From Verrucomicrobiales bacterium (GTDB taxonomy: Bacteria; Verrucomicrobiota; Verrucomicrobiia; Limisphaerales; J093): a stretch of 64,000 bases of DNA. The notes under the pieces were generated by a model. It saw only the letters and a program-made list of their open reading frames with translations, did not search any database and was not told where the DNA came from. Positions 53,601-61,721 of the stretch are shown here, one piece after another. Position 1 is the stretch's first letter. Each line of letters opens with the position of its first letter. The stretch lies in assembly GCA_015075445.1 (NCBI GenBank), contig JABTUJ010000002.1, forward strand, positions 62,001 to 126,000, given 5' to 3'. A program made the position numbers and the translations under genes.

Positions 53601-54582
53601 GCTCGATCTCGTGGTGGGCAATTGGGGGCTCAACAGCCCGTATCGGACGGCCGCCGACCACCCGTTGCGTCTGTACTACGGCGATTTCCGCGAACGCGGC
53701 ACCCTTGACCTGCTGGAAGCGGAGTGGGATCCCGCCCGCGCGACGGATACCCCGCGGCATCGGCTGGATTACGTGGCCACCGGTTTGCCGTGGCTCCGGG
53801 CGCAGTTTCCGAGCCTCACGGCCTTCAGTCAGACCACGATCGCCGAACTGCTTGGGGATGATCTCCCCCGCGCCGCCGTGGCTGATGCCCGCATGCTGGC
53901 CTCGGGCGTGTTCTTCAACCGGGGCGACCGATTCGGCTTCGTGCCGTTCCCGGACGAGGCCCAGTGGGCGCCTGGGTTCAGCGTCCAGGTGGCAGACTTC
54001 GATGGCGACGGTGCGGAGGACGTGTTTCTGAGCCAGAACTTCTTTGCCCTGCCCTGGGAGATGCATCGCCTGGATGCCGGCCGTGGCCTTTGGCTGCGTG
54101 GTGACGGGCGGGGCGGTCTCACCGCCGTCCCGGGACAGGAATCGGGCGTGCGGGTTTACGGTGAACAACGCGGCGCGGCGCTTGCCGACTTTGACGCCGA
54201 CGGCCGCGTGGACTTGGTGGTGTCGCAGAATGGCAACGCCACCAGGCTCTATCGGAATGCGCAGGCGAAGCCGGGCCTGCGCGTGCGCCTGGAAGGATCG
54301 CCCGGGAATCCGACGGCGGCGGGCGCCGTGCTGCGTTGGCAGAAGGGCGAACGGTCCGGACCGGCGCGTGAGATCCAGGCGGGTTCAGGATACTGGTCGC
54401 AGAACGGGGCGGTGCAGGTGCTGGCGAGGACGGGGGTGGGGATGCGTCTCCGGGTGCGCTGGCCGGGCGGTCGGGTAACGGAAACCGATGTGCCGGAAGA
54501 CGCCCGCGAAGTCGTCCTGGGCACGGACGGCGTGCTCCGGGTGGTCTCTCCGGAACCGTCCCCGCACGAAAAGCGGCGCTGA
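50677..54582 (+). CDS. Giant FG-GAP/VCBS + double ASPIC/UnbV protein (CRTAC1-like), paralogue 2
   Basis: About 1300 residues, colinear with the 42439-46512 gene. First propeller ~40-520 (AAVGDFDQDGWPDVFLCGLQ, DLNGDRRLDLLVSTLGRG, SMGVGFTDLDHDGQVDFLVLD), ASPIC/UnbV 1 ~535-620 (ELLAGGRYLSGAEPL), second propeller ~700-1200 (DFDGDGDLDLFVGGRVVPG, DLDGDGRLDLVVGNWG), ASPIC/UnbV 2 ~1205-1285 (IQAGSGYWSQNGAVQVLA, WPGGRVTETDVPEDARE). A satellite-coded insert (~908-953) is at the same place as in the paralogue. GTG 50677 gives only a weak signal (VLAWSGMLQLAATEPDW); the region upstream is a dispersed repeat, so the original start may be lost. The stop codon lies inside a copy of the 43-bp repeat. Confidence 0.85.
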   Translation: MLAWSGMLQLAATEPDWQAEAGHRWTALRLPAEGKTGFTRLSPAETGVTFTNVLPEWTSAANRVLENGSGAAVGDFDQDGWPDVFLCGLQGNSTLYRNLGHWRFEDVTSRAGLALTNLVARGAVFADLNGDRRLDLLVSTLGRGVVCLLNDGQGRFRDVTEAAGTRTGFGASTLTLADVDGNGTLDLYVANYRAQDVRDDALVEVRMVNGQMVLHPKYRGRLFLTPQGLREFGEPDFLYLNDGQARFRPASWTDGTFQDEEGRPLEGPPQDWGLTAAFHDLNGDGAPDLYVCNDYWTPDRLWINDGRGRFRAAPRVALRHTSENSMGVGFTDLDHDGQVDFLVLDMLSRDPAVRRRQVLAQTPMPAGVGEITNRPQIMRNTLFLNRGDGTFAEIADFAGLPASDWSWQPVFLDVDLDGHEDLLIPAGHTRDVQDLDATLRLQGLQRTWPRDMPPQERQRAFTRQMMEHARLYPTLELPIVAFRNLGNRRFTEVTGAWGTDDLAVHQGTALGDLDRDGDLDLVVNNLNGVCGIYRNDSTAARVAVRLHGLPPNTAGIGARVRLHGGAVPVQQQELLAGGRYLSGAEPLLVFATGQATTGLTLEVIWRTGRTSRVANVAANRLYAIDESAAAESTKSSPPAGLGHDRTEAADAYAAKEPAAPWFEDLSHWLNHTHRENTFDEAVRQPLLPKRLGQGGPGVAWFDLDGDGAEELVIGSGAGGSLAVYRFAGSTTPQRAIGPPWDTIMTRDQTAILGLHRPDGTPWITVGAANYEDGSIAGAAVLAYRPGLVVPEHSVPAFASSVGPLCAADFDGDGDLDLFVGGRVVPGRYPEPATSHLFRQEPAGWVPDAIHQPLFDRLGLVTGAMWSDLEGDGFPELVLACEWGPVRILRNRAGRLQVWDPPVEVWDGRGTTDHRPQTTDHGPRRSDFDPRTSTLDLRPSTFDLRPSTFDLRPSPLSDLTGWWTGVAAGDLDGDGRLDLVVGNWGLNSPYRTAADHPLRLYYGDFRERGTLDLLEAEWDPARATDTPRHRLDYVATGLPWLRAQFPSLTAFSQTTIAELLGDDLPRAAVADARMLASGVFFNRGDRFGFVPFPDEAQWAPGFSVQVADFDGDGAEDVFLSQNFFALPWEMHRLDAGRGLWLRGDGRGGLTAVPGQESGVRVYGEQRGAALADFDADGRVDLVVSQNGNATRLYRNAQAKPGLRVRLEGSPGNPTAAGAVLRWQKGERSGPAREIQAGSGYWSQNGAVQVLARTGVGMRLRVRWPGGRVTETDVPEDAREVVLGTDGVLRVVSPEPSPHEKRR
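53402..53534 (+). repeat. In-frame heptanucleotide satellite 2
   Basis: Six or seven (G/A)GACCAC units, then TTCGACC units; three tandem RPSTFDL heptapeptides result. Same sequence type, orientation, frame and position as the satellite at 45281-45432. Confidence 0.9.
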
Positions 54583-54608
54583 AGCGCTCGCACTCCACAC
54601 GCTTCGCG
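54569..54608 (+). repeat. 43-bp dispersed repeat covering a stop codon
   Basis: AAAGCGGCGCTGAAGCGC, then TCGCACTCCACACGCTTCGCG. The TGA within GCGCTGAAG is the stop of the giant gene before it. Same family as 21499-21541 and the arms of 59166-59270. Confidence 0.75.
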
Positions 54609-54697
54609 ACGCCCCGAGTGTCTGGCAAGCACCGCAGCGCACCGCCCCCGCCGAAGACGTCAGCGGGCTTGGCATGCTGCCGGCCCGACGCTACATC

Positions 54698-55066
54698 ATG
54701 GGCATGCCGACTGACGTTCCCGACGCGCCTCGTTACGCCCTCGCCCAACTCGACAGCCTGCCCGGGGTGGCTTGTCCCTGCGGGGAGGCGCGACGCGCCT
54801 TTCGCGATGTGCCCAGCGCTCCCGCCAGCGTTCACCTGACGGACATCCACGCGGACAGCCGTACGCACTACCATCGGCGGATGACCGAGATCTATGTGGT
54901 GCTCGAGGGCGAAGGTACCATCGAGCTGGACGGACAGTCTTTCCCGCTCCGCCCGCTCACCGCCGTTCTGATCCGCCCGGGTTGCCGGCACCGCGCTGTT
55001 GGTCGCCTGCGACTCCTCAACATCCCCATCCCCGCCTTCGATCCAGCCGACGAGTGGTTTGACTGA
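54698..55066 (+). CDS. Small cupin protein
   Basis: 122 residues. A single cupin barrel: ADSRTHYHRRMTEIYVVLEG gives the first motif (two His and a Glu for metal binding) and LTAVLIRPGCRHRAVG the second (His). Substrate unknown; such proteins include isomerases, dioxygenases and sugar-binding regulators. No signal. ATG 54698 is used, but 54674 and 54704 are also possible and no clear ribosome site decides. It lies between two large genes on the same strand. Confidence 0.8.
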   Translation: MGMPTDVPDAPRYALAQLDSLPGVACPCGEARRAFRDVPSAPASVHLTDIHADSRTHYHRRMTEIYVVLEGEGTIELDGQSFPLRPLTAVLIRPGCRHRAVGRLRLLNIPIPAFDPADEWFD

Positions 55067-55159
55067 CCGGCGAGGCCTTTCCTCCTTCGCACCCGGAGCA
55101 GCGGCAGACTGCAGGCACTCCAGACGCGGGGTTCTTGCCACCCCTCAGGCTCCCTGGTC

Positions 55160-57241
55160 ATGATGGGGCCCGTGTCCCGTCCACGAGAGAGAGGTTCGAA
55201 ACCCGCCCGGGCCGACCGGGAACAGGGAGAGCCGCCGGACGCAACGGGCCGCACGAGTCGCCGTCGCTGGGCCTTCCGGTTGGTTGCCGCCGGGGCGATC
55301 CCGCTCCTCGGGTTGCTCGTGGTCGAGTGCCTCCTCCGCCTCACTGGCTTCGGCTATCCGACCGGCTTTTTCGTGCATCATCCAGCCACCGGACCGGACC
55401 GGTGGGTGGAGAACCAGCGTTTCCCGTGGCGGTTCTTTCCCGTCCCGCTGACCCGGCACCCCAACCCCGTCGTCATTGCCGCGCGCAAACCGCCGGGGAC
55501 CTGCCGGATCTTCGTGTTTGGCGAATCGGCGGCGGAAGGCGACCCGGCGCCGGCCTTCGGGTTTTCGCGGATTCTCGAAGTCCTCTTGCGCGATCGATAC
55601 CCGCAACTCCGCTTCGAAGTGGTGAACGTGGCCTTCACGGCCATCAACTCGCACGTGATCCTCCCCATCGCCCGCGACTGCGCGCGGCTCGAGGGCGATT
55701 TCTGGCTGGTGTACATGGGGAACAACGAGGTGATCGGCCCGTTCGGGACCGGCACCGTGCTGGGGCGCCAGGCGCCGCCGCTCCCGTTGGTTCGCCTCAC
55801 CCTGGCGCTCAAGGCCACCCGCGTCGGGCAACTCCTGGACGCCGCGGGACAGTGGCTCCGGCCCGGGACCGTGGCCGAGCAGGGCTGGCGCGGGATGTCG
55901 ATGTTCCTGGACCACCGGGTGCGTCGCGGGGACCCCGGGCTGGCCAGGGTCTATCGCCACTTCGGGCACAACCTCGGTCAGATCCTCAAGCAGGGCCGCG
56001 CGGCCGGCGCGCGGGTCATCGTCAGCACGATGGTTTCCCGGGTCCGGGACTGGCCGCCCTTCGCCTCACTGCACCGTCCGGACCTCACCGCGACCCAGCG
56101 CCAGGCCTGGGAAGAACACTACCAGGCGGCCGTGGCGGCGGAGGAAGCCGGTGACTTCGCCGCGGCAATCCGGCACTACGAACAGGCGGCCCAACTCGAT
56201 GACACCCACGCGGAGCTGCTTTATCGCTGGGGCCGCGCCTGTCTCGCTGCCGGAAAGACCGCGGACGCCCGCCGCCACCTGACCGCGGCACGCGATTCCG
56301 ACACCCTCCGGTTCCGCACCGACTCCCGTCTCAACGAGATCATCCGGGAGTTCGTCGCCTCCTCCTCGGACGGCGTGCACCTGGTGGACGCCGAGCGTGC
56401 CTTCGCCGAAGTCCGCCCCGAAGAACTTCCCGGCGAGGAATGGCTCTACGAACACGTCCACTTCAACTTCGCCGGGAACTACCGGCTGGCCCGGCTCTTC
56501 GCCGATGAACTCGCCCCGCACCTCGCCTCCGTCCCCGCCGGTCCGCAGGCGCAGCCGCCCCCGTGGCTGGCGGAGGAGAGGTGCGCCGCGCGATTGGCGT
56601 ACAGCGACAGTCAACGGCACGACGTGGCCCGGATCCTCGAACGCCGTTTCGCCGAAGCGATTTACCAGGGTCAACTCGGCCACACCAGTCGCCTGGCCCG
56701 GCTCGAGGCCGAGATCATGTCGCTGCGCGCCAGCGCCAAAACGACGGGCCGGCGACGCGCGCTCGAGCTCTGCCGCCAGGCCCTCGCCACCGCTCCCGAC
56801 GACTGGGTGTTGCACGATCTCGCCGCGCGACTCCTCGGCGTGCTCGGCGACGCGAACGGCGCGCAGGCCGCGTGGCGGGAGGTGGCCCGGCTCATCCCGC
56901 ATCACGCCCGTCCTTACACTGAGCTGGCCAAGCTTGATCAGGCTCGTGGCGATCTCGAGGCGGCGGTGGCCGGCTTCCGCCAGGCCCTCGCGGTCAACCC
57001 GGATGCAGCCGAGGCCCTCGAGGGGCTGGGCTTGATCTACGCCAGCCAGGGGCGAAGCCGCGAAGCCAACGGCTATCTCCGGCGCGCGCTGCGTCTGGAT
57101 CCTACCCGGCAGGCCGCCCGTGACGCGCTCGCCCAAGGCCCGAGCGGCTCCACCCCACCACGCCCCCGTCGGCAACGGCGTCCTGCGACAGCCCGATCCA
57201 CAGTCAACCCCGTCGCTGCCCCGTGCCGACGCCGGTCCTGA
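55160..57241 (+). CDS. Membrane-anchored SGNH-hydrolase-like protein with TPR
   Basis: 693 residues. Basic N-terminus then a membrane helix (~36-58, AFRLVAAGAIPLLGLLVVEC). An SGNH-like domain follows (~105-315 and ~420-460): nucleophile Ser123 in VFGESAAEGD (GES instead of GDS), an Asn block in YMGNNEVIG, and EHVHFNFAGNYRLA near 432 for the catalytic His. TPR helices are inserted (~320-375: YQAAVAAEEAGDFAAAIRHY, AELLYRWGRACLAAGKTADA) and end the protein (~540-660: VLHDLAARLLGVLGDANGA, AVAGFRQALAVNPDAAEALE). SGNH enzymes of this type de-acylate or acylate glycans; the substrate is unknown. The next gene starts four bases after the stop. Confidence 0.75.
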   Translation: MMGPVSRPRERGSKPARADREQGEPPDATGRTSRRRWAFRLVAAGAIPLLGLLVVECLLRLTGFGYPTGFFVHHPATGPDRWVENQRFPWRFFPVPLTRHPNPVVIAARKPPGTCRIFVFGESAAEGDPAPAFGFSRILEVLLRDRYPQLRFEVVNVAFTAINSHVILPIARDCARLEGDFWLVYMGNNEVIGPFGTGTVLGRQAPPLPLVRLTLALKATRVGQLLDAAGQWLRPGTVAEQGWRGMSMFLDHRVRRGDPGLARVYRHFGHNLGQILKQGRAAGARVIVSTMVSRVRDWPPFASLHRPDLTATQRQAWEEHYQAAVAAEEAGDFAAAIRHYEQAAQLDDTHAELLYRWGRACLAAGKTADARRHLTAARDSDTLRFRTDSRLNEIIREFVASSSDGVHLVDAERAFAEVRPEELPGEEWLYEHVHFNFAGNYRLARLFADELAPHLASVPAGPQAQPPPWLAEERCAARLAYSDSQRHDVARILERRFAEAIYQGQLGHTSRLARLEAEIMSLRASAKTTGRRRALELCRQALATAPDDWVLHDLAARLLGVLGDANGAQAAWREVARLIPHHARPYTELAKLDQARGDLEAAVAGFRQALAVNPDAAEALEGLGLIYASQGRSREANGYLRRALRLDPTRQAARDALAQGPSGSTPPRPRRQRRPATARSTVNPVAAPCRRRS

Positions 57242-57245
57242 ACCC

Positions 57246-59090
57246 ATGCGAGGCAAGTCGTCAGACTACGTGTCGCTTGGGGGCGCAGGTTTGATCCTGT
57301 TGTTGGTGGCCGGGCACGTGGCGTGGCAAGTCGAGCCAACGCTTCGCTACCACGAACTGGCCCCTCCCTTCTTCCTCGAGAGCCCCACTTGGGCGAAGGC
57401 GCTCGAACCCGCCGGGGGGGTGGTGCGCCAGGCCGGAGCGGGCCTGGCCCAGTTCAACGTCAGCACGGCACTGGGAACGCTGGTCTTCACGGGTTTGCTG
57501 GGGGCGCTGCTCTGGGCCGCGCGCAGCGTCCTGGTCCGGGTCGATCCCTCCTTGGCGACAGCGGTCGCATGCGTGCCCGTGGTGTTGGTCGCCAGTCTGA
57601 CCGGGCGATATGTGACCCAAGCCGAGCAACTCGCTCTCGCGATGCTCCTGGCACTCCTCGCCGCAAACGTCTGGATGCGCCTCCCGACGGCCTCGGCGGC
57701 CGTGCGCATCGGGAGTTTCTGGGGGTTGACCGGCCTGGTCTTCTGGCTTGGCGGGCCGGCTCCGGTCTTCTTGCTGGTCGCGGTGGGCTTGGCCGGAACC
57801 CTTGCAGTGAACTGGCAACCGAAGGTGGCGTTGGGTTGCGCGGCGGCGTTGGTGATCCTGCCCTTGTGGCGCTGGCATTGGCCAGCCTTCAATCCCTGGG
57901 CGTTTCTGGCGGACTGGGGAAAGGGCTGGTCGCAAGGACTGGCTTGGGCGGCCTGGAGTGTTGTGCCCATCTGGATGGCGATCCGCGGTGGGCTGAACCG
58001 TCGCGCTGCCGCCTCCGCTGCGCGTGTCGAAGGTCTGTTTGCCCGCTGGCTGCAAGGGAAGTTCACCGGCGGACGACGCTGGATTGGCTGGGCCGCGGGC
58101 GGCGGCGCGACCTTGCTCTTCCTCTGGCTCACTGTCGACCGGCCACGGAAAGCCATCGCGCAAGTCAGCCTGTCTGCAACGCGGGGCGACTGGACGCGGG
58201 CATTGACGGCCGCCGGCCGCGTTTCGGATTGGCCTGCCCGCACGTACATCGAAGCCTCCCGGGCACTGTTCCACGAGGGCCGGCTGCTCACCGACCTGTT
58301 CACGTTCCCCCAACGCCGCGGGCGCGAGCTCCTGCCCGACTTCCGGGACGGCCTCGAGATGAGCTCCGCGCTCAGTGCGACGCTGTTCGAACTGGGCCAG
58401 GTCAATCTGGCGGAGCACCTCGCCCATGAAGTCCTGGAACTCGAAGGCCCGCGTCCGCCCACGCTGCGGTTGCTGGCACGCATCCACGTCCTGCTGCACC
58501 GCCCGGAGGCCGCGCGCGTGTTCCTGAACCGCCTGCGGCGCGTGCCCTTCTGCCGCGAAGAGGCCGATGAGGAACTGGCCCGGCTGCGGGCCGATCCGGC
58601 CGGCGATCTCGATCCTCAGCTCGCCCTCCTTCGCGGGCGCATGCCGCGCACCGACGAGCCCGAAGTCCGCCTTCCCGCCGATCGTCTGCTGCGGCAACTC
58701 CTCGCAGCGAACCCCACCAACCGCATGGCGTTCGAATACCTCGTAGCGCATCATCTCCTGGCCGGGCAACCGACGGCGGCCGTGGATGCCTGGCTGCAGT
58801 GGCAAGCTCCCGGCAAGCCCGGCATCCCGCGCCTCGTCGAAGAAGCCCTGCTCGTCGTCCGATCGCAGACGCGAGACAAGACAACTCCGCTCCGCGGCGG
58901 TGATCACGCAATTCATCCGGTCACCCTGGAGCGCTACCGCCAGTTCCTCGAGGCCCTGCGACCCTACGCGGACCGAACCGCCGAGGCCCACGCCGACCTG
59001 GCACATGCTTTCGGGGACACCTTCTGGTTCTACCTCCGCTTCGGCGACTCGGTCGCGGCGTGCACACCGACAAAGAAAGGGGCTCCGTGA
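57246..59090 (+). CDS. Polytopic membrane protein with TPR-like C-terminal half
   Basis: 614 residues from ATG 57246. About 8-9 hydrophobic segments fill residues ~10-325: LGGAGLILLLVAGHVAW, ALGTLVFTGLLGALLW, ATAVACVPVVLVASL, LALAMLLALLAANVWM, GLTGLVFWLGGPAPVFLLVAV, CAAALVILPLWRW, LAWAAWSVVPIWMAI and GWAAGGGATLLFLWLTV. The C-terminal ~290 residues are helical repeats (SLSATRGDWTRALTAAGRVS, LSATLFELGQVNLAEHLAHE). The plan resembles the uncharacterised DUF6057-type family, but that link is from memory and tentative. It overlaps the next gene by GTGA and follows the SGNH-TPR gene by four bases, so the three are one translational unit. Confidence 0.75.
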   Translation: MRGKSSDYVSLGGAGLILLLVAGHVAWQVEPTLRYHELAPPFFLESPTWAKALEPAGGVVRQAGAGLAQFNVSTALGTLVFTGLLGALLWAARSVLVRVDPSLATAVACVPVVLVASLTGRYVTQAEQLALAMLLALLAANVWMRLPTASAAVRIGSFWGLTGLVFWLGGPAPVFLLVAVGLAGTLAVNWQPKVALGCAAALVILPLWRWHWPAFNPWAFLADWGKGWSQGLAWAAWSVVPIWMAIRGGLNRRAAASAARVEGLFARWLQGKFTGGRRWIGWAAGGGATLLFLWLTVDRPRKAIAQVSLSATRGDWTRALTAAGRVSDWPARTYIEASRALFHEGRLLTDLFTFPQRRGRELLPDFRDGLEMSSALSATLFELGQVNLAEHLAHEVLELEGPRPPTLRLLARIHVLLHRPEAARVFLNRLRRVPFCREEADEELARLRADPAGDLDPQLALLRGRMPRTDEPEVRLPADRLLRQLLAANPTNRMAFEYLVAHHLLAGQPTAAVDAWLQWQAPGKPGIPRLVEEALLVVRSQTRDKTTPLRGGDHAIHPVTLERYRQFLEALRPYADRTAEAHADLAHAFGDTFWFYLRFGDSVAACTPTKKGAP

Positions 59091-60781
59091 ACATCGCCCG
59101 CCGAAGGCTTCACGCTCCCGCGCCCCGGCCCGCGAGAAACATCATGGCGACGAGGCGCGGCGACACGCAAAGCGGCACTGAAGCACACGCACTCCAGACG
59201 CTTTGCGCAGGCCGTACCGCCGCTGGGACGCGAAGCGCTTGGAGTGCGTGCGCTTCAGCGCCGCTTTGCGTACGGCTGGCCTTGGCCGTGTTGCTTCCCT
59301 GGCTGGGCCTCACCAACGCCGCGAGCGTTCAGGCTGCCGAGCTTCGTCCCGACTCACCGGGCGCCTTGTCGGCACGTCCGCCCCGCTTGCGGCCGGACTA
59401 CACGGGAGTCGTGATCCCACCCAACATCGCGCCGCTCAACTTCCTCATCGACGAACCGGGCCGACAGCACCGCGTCCGGCTGGAAGGGGCGCACGGTTTG
59501 CCGGTCGAAGTTGCGGCGGACGCGGCGGGCAAGGTGATCCTGCCCGTTGCCGCCTGGCGGACACTGCTGCGGACGAACGTCGGGTGGCCGCTGCGTTACA
59601 CGGTCCAAACGCTGAGCTCTGCCGGGACCTGGGAATCGTGGGCGCCGGTCACCAACACGGTCGCGCGCGAACCCGTGGACCCGGTGCTGGTTTATCGCCG
59701 GCTGCGGCCACTCTACAACTTCTATCGCGAGATGGGCATCTACCAGCGGGACGTCGAGAGCTACCGCCAACGTCCTGTGCTCGAGAGCCGCGATTTCGGC
59801 GGCGGCTGCCTGAACTGCCACACCTTCCAGGATCACCGGCCCGACACCTTCGCGCTGCACATCCGGGGTCAGAAGGGCCCGCAGCCCATGCTGCTGGTAC
59901 GTTCCAATGCCGTGGCCCGGGTGAACCAGACGGCGGGCTACCTCGCTTGGCATCCCGGCGGCGAGTGGCTGGCTTTCTCCGCCAACCGCCTCTCGCTCTT
60001 CTTCCACACGCGGGGTGAAACCCGGGATGTGTTCGACGCCGAATCCAACCTCGGCCTGTACGGGTTGCACGCCAACGCCATCACCCGACCCGCCGCGCTG
60101 GCTGACCCCGCCCAACTTGAAACCTGGCCGCGCTGGGCCCCGGACGGACGTCATCTCTACTTCTCAAGCGCACGTCCCCTGCGGGTGGAGCGGTTTCGCC
60201 AGGTGCGCTACGATGTGCGACGCGTCGCCTTTGACCCGGCAACGAGCACCTGGGGCGAACCGGAGACGGTGGTGGCAGCGGCGGAAGCCGGGTTCAGCGC
60301 CACGCAGCCGCGGATCTCGCCGGATGGCCGTTGGCTGCTGTACTGCCGGTCCCGCTATGGCCACTTTCCCATCTATCAGGCGGACAGCGACCTCCACGTG
60401 CTCGACCTCGGAACAGGCCAGTCGCGGCGCCTGGACGTCAACAGCGACCAGGCTGACACATGGCCCTGCTGGTCCAGCAACGGCCGCTGGATCGTGTTCA
60501 GCAGCAAACGCGGCACGGGCTTGTTCGCCCGCCCCCACTTCAGCTACGTCGATGCGGAGGGGCGGTTTCACAAACCCTTCCTGTTGCCCCAACGCGACCC
60601 GACCTACTACGACGCGTGTCTCGAGACCTTCAACGTGCCGGAGTGGGTCACGGGCCCGATTGAGGTCAGTCCCGCGCGGTTGGCCCGGGCGATCTTGCGG
60701 CCGTCCCACGTGCTGGAACCCAGCAATGGGGCGGGACACGCCCACCACGAGGAGCAGATCGCTCCCCGGCCGCGAGACTGA
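59087..60781 (+). CDS. PD40/TolB-like propeller with a c-type haem motif
   Basis: 564 residues from GTG 59087 (GTGA overlap). A signal segment (LALAVLLPWLGLTNAASVQA, ~64-83) is preceded by ~60 residues, 35 of them encoded by a 105-bp palindromic repeat. An Ig-like domain (~110-200) is followed by CLNCH (Cys241-His245) in FGGGCLNCHTFQDHRPDTF, a single covalent c-haem site, leading to ALHIRGQKGP. Then come PD40/WD40-like blades: AGYLAWHPGGEWLAFSAN, QLETWPRWAPDGRHLYFSSA, RISPDGRWLLYCRSRYG and WPCWSSNGRWIVFSSKRG. The mix of haem motif and TolB-like propeller suggests a periplasmic electron-transfer or sensing role. The true start is uncertain because of the repeat. Confidence 0.8.
   Translation: MNIARRRLHAPAPRPARNIMATRRGDTQSGTEAHALQTLCAGRTAAGTRSAWSACASAPLCVRLALAVLLPWLGLTNAASVQAAELRPDSPGALSARPPRLRPDYTGVVIPPNIAPLNFLIDEPGRQHRVRLEGAHGLPVEVAADAAGKVILPVAAWRTLLRTNVGWPLRYTVQTLSSAGTWESWAPVTNTVAREPVDPVLVYRRLRPLYNFYREMGIYQRDVESYRQRPVLESRDFGGGCLNCHTFQDHRPDTFALHIRGQKGPQPMLLVRSNAVARVNQTAGYLAWHPGGEWLAFSANRLSLFFHTRGETRDVFDAESNLGLYGLHANAITRPAALADPAQLETWPRWAPDGRHLYFSSARPLRVERFRQVRYDVRRVAFDPATSTWGEPETVVAAAEAGFSATQPRISPDGRWLLYCRSRYGHFPIYQADSDLHVLDLGTGQSRRLDVNSDQADTWPCWSSNGRWIVFSSKRGTGLFARPHFSYVDAEGRFHKPFLLPQRDPTYYDACLETFNVPEWVTGPIEVSPARLARAILRPSHVLEPSNGAGHAHHEEQIAPRPRD
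59166..59270. repeat. Long hairpin made of two 43-bp repeats
   Basis: Left arm 59166-59207 and right arm 59229-59270 are inverted 42-mers that match at ~37 positions, 21 bases apart. It lies in the N-terminal coding part of the haem-propeller gene, just before its signal peptide. Being in frame there may be accidental. Confidence 0.85.
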
Positions 60782-60782
60782 C

Positions 60783-61682
60783 TCAAGGTGCCGGCGGAAG
60801 AGCCGGCGGCGGCGCATTTGGGGGCACCTGGCCGCTCAAGGCATCGAGCGCGGGGGTGAACCGCGGGTTGAGTCGCGCCACCTCGCGATACTGGGTGGCG
60901 GCTTCCTCGGCCCGTCCCAAGCGCTGATACTCGTTGGCCAGGTTGAAGCGGGCCTGCCAGTACTGGGGATCCAGCTCGACGGCCTTCTCGAAGCAATGCA
61001 GGGCGATCTCGTGCTGACCCGCCATGCGCAGGGCATTCCCCAGGTTGTTATGCGCCGAGGCATAGTCCGGCATGGCCCTCACCGCCGCCTGGAAATGCCC
61101 GATGGCTTCGTCCGTCTGCCCGGCGCGGAGGAGGAGATTCCCGAGGTTGTTGTGAGCCTCGGCGTAGTCGGGGAAGAGGGTGAGCGCCGTCTCGTACTCG
61201 CGCCGGGCTTCGTCGGGCCGGCCCAGGCGGGTCAGCGCAATGCCAAGGTTGTAATGAACATCTTCGTCCTTCGGGAGGAGGGCGCTGGCCTGACGATAGT
61301 GCTCGAGGGCTTCCTCGAGACGGCCCTCCTCAAGCGCCCGGTTGCCTTTCTGAAGCCACGCCGCCCCCTGCTCCTTTGCCTCGAGGTTCTCCGCCCCGCC
61401 CGTCGGTGCCGGGGCGGCCGGAGGACGGGTGGGCGGCGACACCCGCACCGGCGCATTGGTCGCCACCGTGTTGGTGTTGGTGGAAGCGGGCGAAGGCACG
61501 GTCCCGGTCGGAGGCGGACCCGGGGGCTTGGTCTGGTTCACCCTCGGCGCAAAGAACAGAATTAAGAGCACGACCACCGCCACGACCCCCAGCGCAACAT
61601 GTTTGGGGTGCAGCATCGCTTTCGCGGCCTTCTCTCGGGGAGCCGGGGAGGACCCGGACCCACGGTTGTGCTCCGGTTTCAT
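60783..61682 (-). CDS. Membrane-anchored TPR protein
   Basis: 299 residues. One membrane helix (~28-45, HVALGVVAVVVLLILFFAP), a Pro/Thr/Asn-rich linker (~50-100), then five to six TPR units (~105-285): AAWLQKGNRALEEGRLEEAL, DVHYNLGIALTRLGRPDEAR, EAHNNLGNLLLRAGQTDEAI, SAHNNLGNALRMAGQHEIAL, QARFNLANEYQRLGRAEEAA. Acts as a periplasmic or cytoplasmic scaffold; partner unknown. It converges tail to tail with the haem-propeller gene, one base between the stops. Confidence 0.85.
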   Translation of the reverse strand: MKPEHNRGSGSSPAPREKAAKAMLHPKHVALGVVAVVVLLILFFAPRVNQTKPPGPPPTGTVPSPASTNTNTVATNAPVRVSPPTRPPAAPAPTGGAENLEAKEQGAAWLQKGNRALEEGRLEEALEHYRQASALLPKDEDVHYNLGIALTRLGRPDEARREYETALTLFPDYAEAHNNLGNLLLRAGQTDEAIGHFQAAVRAMPDYASAHNNLGNALRMAGQHEIALHCFEKAVELDPQYWQARFNLANEYQRLGRAEEAATQYREVARLNPRFTPALDALSGQVPPNAPPPALPPAP

Positions 61683-61721
61683 CGGGAGAAATGTAGCGCG
61701 TTGTAGGGTCTGCGAAAGGGG

